This document shows, piece by piece, positions 8,146 to 14,360 of a stretch of DNA of 14,360 nucleotides. Source of the DNA: Chrysochromulina tobinii. Taxonomy: Eukaryota; Haptophyta; Prymnesiales; Chrysochromulinaceae. Numbering within the stretch: position 1 is the stretch's first letter; the number at the start of each line of letters is the position of its first letter. Made by a program: the position numbers and the translations under genes. The notes under the pieces are model-generated. The model ran no database searches. It was not told where the DNA came from and saw nothing but the letters and a program-made list of their open reading frames with translations. The DNA is taken from NCBI GenBank assembly GCA_001275005.1, contig JWZX01001496.1, forward strand, positions 1 to 14,360, given 5' to 3'.

Positions 8146-8931
8146 ATGGGCACCCCTTGGTGGCAGAATCATCCGGCGATGCAGCTTCCTGGGGTTGTGC
8201 GCCCCGAGGCGTTGACTTCGGCGCACCCACTGCTGGTTGGTGGGAGCCCGGGCACTACGGGCACAATGTCTCTCTACCGAGCCCTCGTGATGCTCGGAAT
8301 CAGCGTCGTGCACTACTCGCGCACGTACAATGCGACCACGGGGCGGGAGAGCACAACTTACGGGCAGATACCACCAGGTGGGCCGGTACCGTTGCTACGG
8401 CCACTCTTTGCCGCCGACACGCACCCAGCGCCGCCGGTGGACCTCGTGAAGGCACGCTTGCTCGACCTTCGCTTCCTTGCTGCGACCGATGCGCTACTCG
8501 ACACGCCAACCATGGAGATATTCTTCGAAATCCTTGCCTCCTTTCCGAACGCGCGAGTCGTGCTCACACTTCGCGACCCATTGGAATGGGCTGCCTCACG
8601 CCGCGAACGCCATCCGACTGACCGATCGCCGCTGTTCCACCTTCTGGGTTTCGAAGCACCGCTTGGTGCGCTCTCAGACGCCCAGGCGGCCGCCGCACTC
8701 GCGCTGTGGCACCGTGTGGTTTCAGCGTCCGTTGCACCGGATCGCCTGCTGGTGCTCGACTTGTTTCACACGCCCTCGGACGAGCTGTGGCGGCAGCTGT
8801 GCAACTTCCTCGACCAGCCGCTGCCAGTAGCCAAGGATGGGCTGTCGCTGCCGCCTTTCCCTCACGAGCGCTACGGCGATGACGTGCGCAGATTCGTGGC
8901 GGACGTGCAAGGTGGCGTGGAGTGGAGCTGA
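8146..8931 (+). CDS. Sulfotransferase family protein (PAPS-dependent, Sulfotransfer_4-like)
   Basis: This single-exon frame encodes 261 residues. It has the two hallmarks of PAPS-dependent sulfotransferases. The 5'-phosphosulfate loop is at residues about 32-44 (GGSPGTTGTMSLYRAL). The 3'-phosphate-binding block is at 134-151 (PNARVVLTLRDPLEWAAS, with R143 and S151). Between them, ATDALLDTPTMEIFFEIL matches the usual segment before the 3'-phosphate block, and LVLDLFHTPSDELWRQLCNFL with a later FPHE matches the C-terminal part. Such enzymes move sulfate from PAPS to an alcohol, amine or sugar; the acceptor cannot be told. The phosphosulfate loop lacks the lysine found in many cytosolic family members, but GTxS is kept, as in the short algal and metazoan relatives. 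No signal peptide or membrane anchor is evident. Two ATGs upstream (8053 and 8099) open short frames that stop or go out of frame, so they could act as uORFs. Confidence 0.75.
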   Translation: MGTPWWQNHPAMQLPGVVRPEALTSAHPLLVGGSPGTTGTMSLYRALVMLGISVVHYSRTYNATTGRESTTYGQIPPGGPVPLLRPLFAADTHPAPPVDLVKARLLDLRFLAATDALLDTPTMEIFFEILASFPNARVVLTLRDPLEWAASRRERHPTDRSPLFHLLGFEAPLGALSDAQAAAALALWHRVVSASVAPDRLLVLDLFHTPSDELWRQLCNFLDQPLPVAKDGLSLPPFPHERYGDDVRRFVADVQGGVEWS

Positions 8932-9462
8932 GAAACAGCTTACACGTCGCGCACCTGGCAGAAGTGAACATTTTCATGAGCGCACCCTGAAGTCTGCCGC
9001 ACTCGAGGCCACGCCTGACGACCGGAGGCGAATTTTTCCCAGCGAGGGTATAATATGCACTCATTTTGATAGCATTTTCTGCATAAGAAGTTTAGACAGT
9101 CATCTTATTTATACGAAGCGCGGTCGAGCCTTTGCGCTTGTTCCTAACGGTTTTAACGGTTCACCTATCGCGGGCGCCCATGTGCCATGATCCGGGATGG
9201 GCCCGTGTCGTCCCGACATGCCATGTGTGGGCCATGACGCCAAGAGGAGGTGGACAGTGTGTCGCCGCCGTGTAACGGGCCCGCCCACAGTGGTTTGGGC
9301 TTTGGGGGTATGCCTTGAGGGCTTTGGGGGATGACGATCAACTCAACACTATAACAACACAGGACTCCGGTCGGTCGCCACAGCCCTGACCCCTGTCCGG
9401 TCCCCTCTCCTTCAAACTCAAGGTTCAAACTGCTGCCGCTCACGTTCACACGTGGGTGCCCC
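8932..9462. other. Gene-free stretch after the sulfotransferase
   Basis: I see no coding signal. There is an AT-rich section around 9045-9115, in contrast to the GC-rich surroundings. A direct repeat gggctttgggg occurs twice near 9297-9333, and taacggtt occurs twice near 9145-9160. It probably contains the 3' untranslated region of the sulfotransferase gene and the left flank of the repeat element starting at 9463. Confidence 0.4.
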
Positions 9463-9474
9463 TTGAGCCCTGGC

Positions 9475-9678
9475 TGTCGAGCTGTCGAGCTGTCGAGGCT
9501 CCGTCGAGCTGCTGTCGAGGCCTTGCCTGTCGAGCCTGTCGAGGCCTGTCGAGGCTTGTCGAGGCTGACTCCATGTGCCTGTGCGTCGAGGTCTGTCGAG
9601 CTGTCGAGAAGCTGTCGAGCTTTGTCGAGTTTCTGTCGAGTTATTCTCTGTCGAGGCTGTCGAGTTATATCTGTCGAT
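9475..9678 (+). repeat. Left TGTCGAG heptamer array
   Basis: I count 15 exact TGTCGAG units plus degenerate GTCGAG and TGTCGAT forms, separated by irregular spacers of 1-10 bases. The 22-bp inverted motif interrupts it at 9566-9587. The unit holds the palindrome TCGA and one CpG. Confidence 0.9.
9566..9587 (+). repeat. 22-bp motif, left copy of an inverted pair
   Basis: It begins tgactccatgtgcctg and ends tgcgtc. The exact reverse complement lies at 10235-10256, in the right array. Confidence 0.9.
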
Positions 9679-9868
9679 TTTGCTGTCAAGCTCGAACCTG
9701 GCATGTAGCTTTGCTATTTTGCATGAAGCACTCTGACTCTCACAGCAGTAGGCCTAGAGGATCCCCACACATATAAACCACCAACTAAACTAGGTCAAAC
9801 GGATAAAGAACTCGGAGACGTCACGAGGACGTTAAGAGGACGTCACACCCTAACCCTTTGTAACCCAT

Positions 9869-9946
9869 AACCCCTACATAGCCACAGGTTTCTTTACTGT
9901 TATTTTTGTAATACCCACCCTAAACCCCTACCTAGCCACTGGTTTC
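9869..9946 (+). repeat. Telomere-like CCCTAA tracts with a 24-bp direct repeat
   Basis: Two 24-bp units (9869-9892 and 9923-9946, both starting aacccctac and ending ggtttc) match at 22 positions. Each is preceded by telomere-like sequence: ccctaaccctttgtaaccc from 9848, and caccctaaacccc near 9917. The tract is degenerate and internal to the putative element, so it is telomere-like rather than a chromosome end. Confidence 0.7.
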
Positions 9947-9957
9947 AAGACCAGAAA

Positions 9958-10035
9958 ATGCAATCTTAATGCAATCTTAATGCAATTCTGAGGAGAATTA
10001 GGTCAAAAAGAGCACGAAAGAGCACGAACGTGGAA
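9958..10035 (+). repeat. Short tandem repeats in the centre of the element
   Basis: The unit atgcaatctta (11 bp) occurs at 9958-9968 and 9969-9979, with a partial third copy. It is followed by a small hairpin aattct-gagg-agaatt (9984-9999) and then aaagagcacg repeated twice around 10006-10027. Confidence 0.8.
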
Positions 10036-10170
10036 CGAAAGGTCCACTCCACAGAACATCCATCATCCAGCCACCAAATTGTGTACAAGTTGACCAGTGG
10101 GTCCATCAACCTTCACCTTGAAGGAGTGGGGCTCTAACCTGGCTTTACCCAGCACTTACAGGAGACCTCG

Positions 10171-10336
10171 TGTCGAGGCCTGTTGAGGTCTGTCGAGGTC
10201 TGTCGAGCTGTCGAGCTGTCGAGCTTGACACCTTGACGCACAGGCACATGGAGTCACGAGTAGCTCTGTCGAGTAACTGTCGAGTAGCTTTGACTAGCTG
10301 TCGAGTAACTGTCGAGTTTCCTGTCGAGTTGTCGAG
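10171..10336 (+). repeat. Right TGTCGAG heptamer array
   Basis: I count 11 exact TGTCGAG units plus degenerate forms (for example tgttgag). The inverted 22-bp motif sits at 10235-10256. The heptamers read the same way on the plus strand as in the left array, although the motif and the outer 12-bp ends are inverted. Confidence 0.9.
10235..10256 (-). repeat. 22-bp motif, right copy of an inverted pair
   Basis: It is the exact reverse complement of 9566-9587. It is flanked by heptamers on both sides, like its partner. Confidence 0.9.
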
Positions 10337-10348
10337 GCCAGGGCTCAA

Positions 10349-10795
10349 CTGCGCGCATGTATACGATTTGGGGTTTATCGGTCGGGGGTTCGTATGATTT
10401 GCGAATTCTTGGTTCGTGTTTCTGAGAAACACCGGTAACGTAAGGTAAAAACGAACACGTTGGGGTCAGTGGGTTCCGGTTTCGCGCAGCCCGCCGCGTT
10501 CGAGCTTGTCGTGTTTCGCGCGTAGATTTATCACGCGCAACATATATAATCTTGTAGAACGCAATACAGCGGTCTGGGCGCGGGCCGCGCGTCGCTCCGA
10601 CCACGTCACGTGCCACACCGGATGGGCGCATGGACATGTGTACATGTATGCACGAAAGACTTCGTCCCAAATTCCAAATTGCGTCACCACGGGCACTCGC
10701 CGTGCCCAGGGGCGGGCTGCTTCGACGTGCTGTGAATAGGACGTGCTGTGAATAGGACGGGCTGCTTCGACGTGCGCGCGGCGCGCATGCCCGTT
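10349..10795. other. Gene-free stretch downstream of eIF5
   Basis: No coding signal is visible. It includes a hairpin gggcac-tcgcc-gtgccc (10691-10707) and an odd-length palindrome tgcgcgc-g-gcgcgca (about 10773-10787), close to the eIF5 stop. Both would lie in the eIF5 3' untranslated region or just beyond. A nested repeat is listed separately. Confidence 0.4.
10713..10775. repeat. Nested direct repeats near the eIF5 3' end
   Basis: An 18-bp unit cgggctgcttcgacgtgc occurs at 10713-10730 and 10758-10775. Between and overlapping them, a 16-bp unit acgtgctgtgaatagg is duplicated in tandem (10725-10740 and 10741-10756). It lies 20-80 bp past the eIF5 stop codon. Confidence 0.85.
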
Positions 10796-12281
10796 CTATT
10801 CGTCATCGTCGTCGTCGTCGTCGTCGTCCTCGTCTGCCTCCTTGAGCCAGTTGACGAATGGCTCAGCGGCTTCACGGACAGCCTTGCCCAGCTTCTTTTT
10901 GGAGCCCTTATCGAACCACTTGACGATCGTCTCCTCATCTAGCAGGTCGATGTCGTACATGGCCTTGAGGAAGACGGGAGTCTTCTTCAGCAGCGCATCC
11001 TTTTGCCGCTCGCCCAAGAGCTCCTCAACCTGGCCGAGGATGAACTTTTGAGTCTTCTTCTTGTCAGGTGCCGCCTTCATGAGCTTCGTGAGCACGGTCT
11101 TATGCGTGGACAACTGCTTGACCGCCGTCTCGTTGAACTCGGCCAGCAGAAAACCAAACAGATCGATCGGCCCGATATCGTGCTCCTTGGCAATCGCCAT
11201 CAGGCTGCTGATCGCGGCTGCAGTGTCGCCTTCGGCCGAGGATACCATCGCGGCGCGCACCTTGACAGCAATGACCTGCCTTAGGGCCTCAATCTCCTCC
11301 TCATCTCCGAACTTATCCTCATCGGGCACCGCCTTCTTCTTCTTCTCCTTCTTCGCGGGCTCGGGATCGGAGATGTCGAGAGCTTTGGTGGCTGCCTCGA
11401 TCTTCTCAAACGACTCTTGTGCTTTCGCCTCGCGAGCCTTGACGGCGTCTGCCGAAGTATCCATCGCCCAGTCTCCATCATCATCCTCCCCGTCATCGTC
11501 GTCTTCGACGACGGCTTTGTCCGCCTGCGCACCTAGTGCCGCCTGCTTCGCCAGCTTGTCGCGGTTGCTCGTCAGGTTACCCGACGTGCCCTCATCCTTC
11601 ATGGGCTCATCGTCCTCGTCCTGCGACACCGGGGATCCGCAGCCGTCATGATGCGCGCAAGCTGGCACGGGGGCACGGGCGGCACAGGCGGCACAGAACG
11701 AGCAGGGTGTGGGCCGTCGTGGCGCAGCGCACCTCGTCGTCGTCCTTGTCTTTGCCTTTCTTAGCAGCCTTCGCCGCCTTGCGATCCTCTTTCGTCTTCT
11801 TCCCTCCGTCTGCCGTCTTCTCCAGAATGCCACCCTTGGAGTCGGGCGGGTTGTTGAGAATGAACGCCGCAAGCTTGTGCATCATGTCAGCCACGCCATG
11901 GTAGCCGCACGCCTTGCAGTCGAAGAAGATATCCTTGGACTTCTTGCCGGAGCCAAGCTCCATGGTCGTCTCCGGCAGCTTGCACCGTGGGCACAGCACC
12001 CACTCCTTGATGAACTTGTTCGTCCTTTCCTGAAGCACTGCCGTGTCGTGCCAGCCGTTGACAGTGCCAGAGCCCTGCTCCTTGTCCCAAGTTGAGACGG
12101 CGCCGAGCTCGACAGCACAGTACTTGACCAGATACTGTCCGGGACGCTTGAGTGCCTTGCCGACTTCCGTCGCATTGACATAGACGGTCTTCTTGCCGTT
12201 TCCGATGCCTTCCTTCTTTCCGACTACGGGGGGCATTTTGTAGCGGTATGCGGGGTCATCCCCGCCTCCAATGTTGAGCAT
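10796..12281 (-). CDS. eIF5: Eukaryotic translation initiation factor 5 (eIF5)
   Basis: The model is two exons (12281-11733 and 11620-10796) giving 457 residues. eIF5 stimulates GTP hydrolysis by eIF2 in the 43S/48S pre-initiation complex and binds eIF2 beta and eIF3c through its C-terminal HEAT domain. The N-terminus [19 protein letters not shown] carries the YRYKMP motif with the catalytic arginine finger (R13, matching Arg15 of human eIF5). A zinc ribbon follows (C97, C100, C122, C125: LCPRC ... DCKACGYHG), with [12 protein letters not shown] next to it. After a charged linker comes an acidic segment containing [10 protein letters not shown]. The W2/HEAT domain ends [20 protein letters not shown] ... 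[13 protein letters not shown], and the protein finishes in a run of Asp. Length and order match the family. The start ATG at 12281 fits the conserved N-terminus. It lies 189 bp after the stop of the ARM-zinc-finger gene on the same strand. Confidence 0.95.
11621..11732 (-). other. GT-AG intron in eIF5, 112 bp, phase 0
   Basis: Read on the minus strand, the donor is gacgacgag|gtgcgctg and the acceptor is ccggtgtcgcag|gacgag. Joining gives [18 protein letters not shown], a continuous acidic linker, in frame. Without splicing, the first exon runs into Cys/Arg-rich sequence that no eIF5 has. Confidence 0.85.
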
Positions 12282-12470
12282 GGGCGGAACTAGAAAGACA
12301 ACTTGCTCCGACTCTCGGGCGACGTAGGGACCAGGGGTGAGCCCGGGGCTGAATTTCTGATCTGTGAACCGCTGGACGCGGCCTTTCCCCCAAGAAACTG
12401 GTCACGCGAACAAAAAGGAGAGCGGCTCATGCCCTAACACACAGTGACTCTGGATGCGCGCTACCTACTG
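12282..12470 (-). promoter_or_regulatory. Spacer upstream of eIF5
   Basis: Only 189 bp separate the eIF5 start from the stop of the neighbouring same-strand gene, so the eIF5 promoter must be compact or overlap that gene's 3' region. I see no TATA box or other clear motif. Confidence 0.3.

Positions 12471-14360
<1,890 letters not shown>

Larger units (their letters stand above)
9463..10348. mobile_element. Candidate foldback/MITE-like element with TGTCGAG arrays
   Basis: The stretch is bounded by perfect 12-bp inverted repeats: ttgagccctggc at 9463-9474 and its complement gccagggctcaa at 10337-10348. Inside, a 22-bp motif beginning tgactccatgtgcc at 9566-9587 recurs in exact reverse complement at 10235-10256. 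The motif lies about 103 bp from the left end and about 92 bp from the right, so the arms are roughly symmetric. Each arm is filled with the heptamer TGTCGAG. No transposase frame is present, so any mobility would be non-autonomous. I find no target-site duplication immediately outside the ends, which weakens the transposon reading. It could instead be a locally inverted minisatellite. Confidence 0.5.

Noticed and set aside
9475-10336. CRISPR-like array
   Set aside because: Units are only 7 bp with irregular 1-10 bp spacers, there are no cas genes, and the genome is eukaryotic.

Overview
The window is nuclear DNA of a GC-rich unicellular eukaryote, most likely an alga with a plastid of secondary origin such as a haptophyte or a stramenopile alga. 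Three things support this. There are clear eukaryotic genes (translation factor eIF5, an exocyst Sec6-type protein, SAM and C2H2 zinc-finger proteins). There are short GT-AG introns of about 60-115 bp. There is also a plastid-lipid-associated (PAP/fibrillin) protein that begins with a signal peptide followed by a Ser/Pro/Arg-rich segment, the bipartite leader expected for such a plastid. The exact lineage cannot be fixed from this sequence alone.

Left part (1-2772). A minus-strand gene with a KOW/SH3-like barrel runs off the left edge (start codon at 1035). It is divergent from a plus-strand SAM-domain/coiled-coil gene (1292-1984) whose 5' part carries a perfect 23-bp tandem duplication. A 788-bp gene-free stretch follows, with a (GCTT)5 microsatellite.

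Middle (2773-8931). Three plus-strand genes follow each other: (i) a two-exon PAP/fibrillin domain fused to an alpha/beta-hydrolase; (ii) a long gene with a PH domain, a probable second PH-like fold and a Sec6/exocyst-type C-terminus, which seems to need removal of a 63-bp intron containing an in-frame TAG; (iii) a single-exon sulfotransferase.

Convergent gap (8932-10795). No gene is supported here. It holds a candidate 886-bp foldback or MITE-like element (9463-10348) with 12-bp terminal inverted repeats, a 22-bp inverted internal motif, and two arrays of the heptamer TGTCGAG. Its centre carries telomere-like CCCTAA blocks and several small tandem repeats.

Right part (10796-14360). Two minus-strand genes lie head to tail: eIF5 in two exons, and a protein with nine ARM repeats followed by four C2H2 zinc fingers, whose repeats are strongly similar at DNA level.

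The genes have unrelated cellular roles (lipid/plastid, exocytosis, sulfation, translation, possible DNA binding) and show no operon-like logic. The main points of interest are three domain fusions (PAP-hydrolase, PH-Sec6, ARM-C2H2), the stop-bearing 63-bp intron and the unusual foldback repeat.
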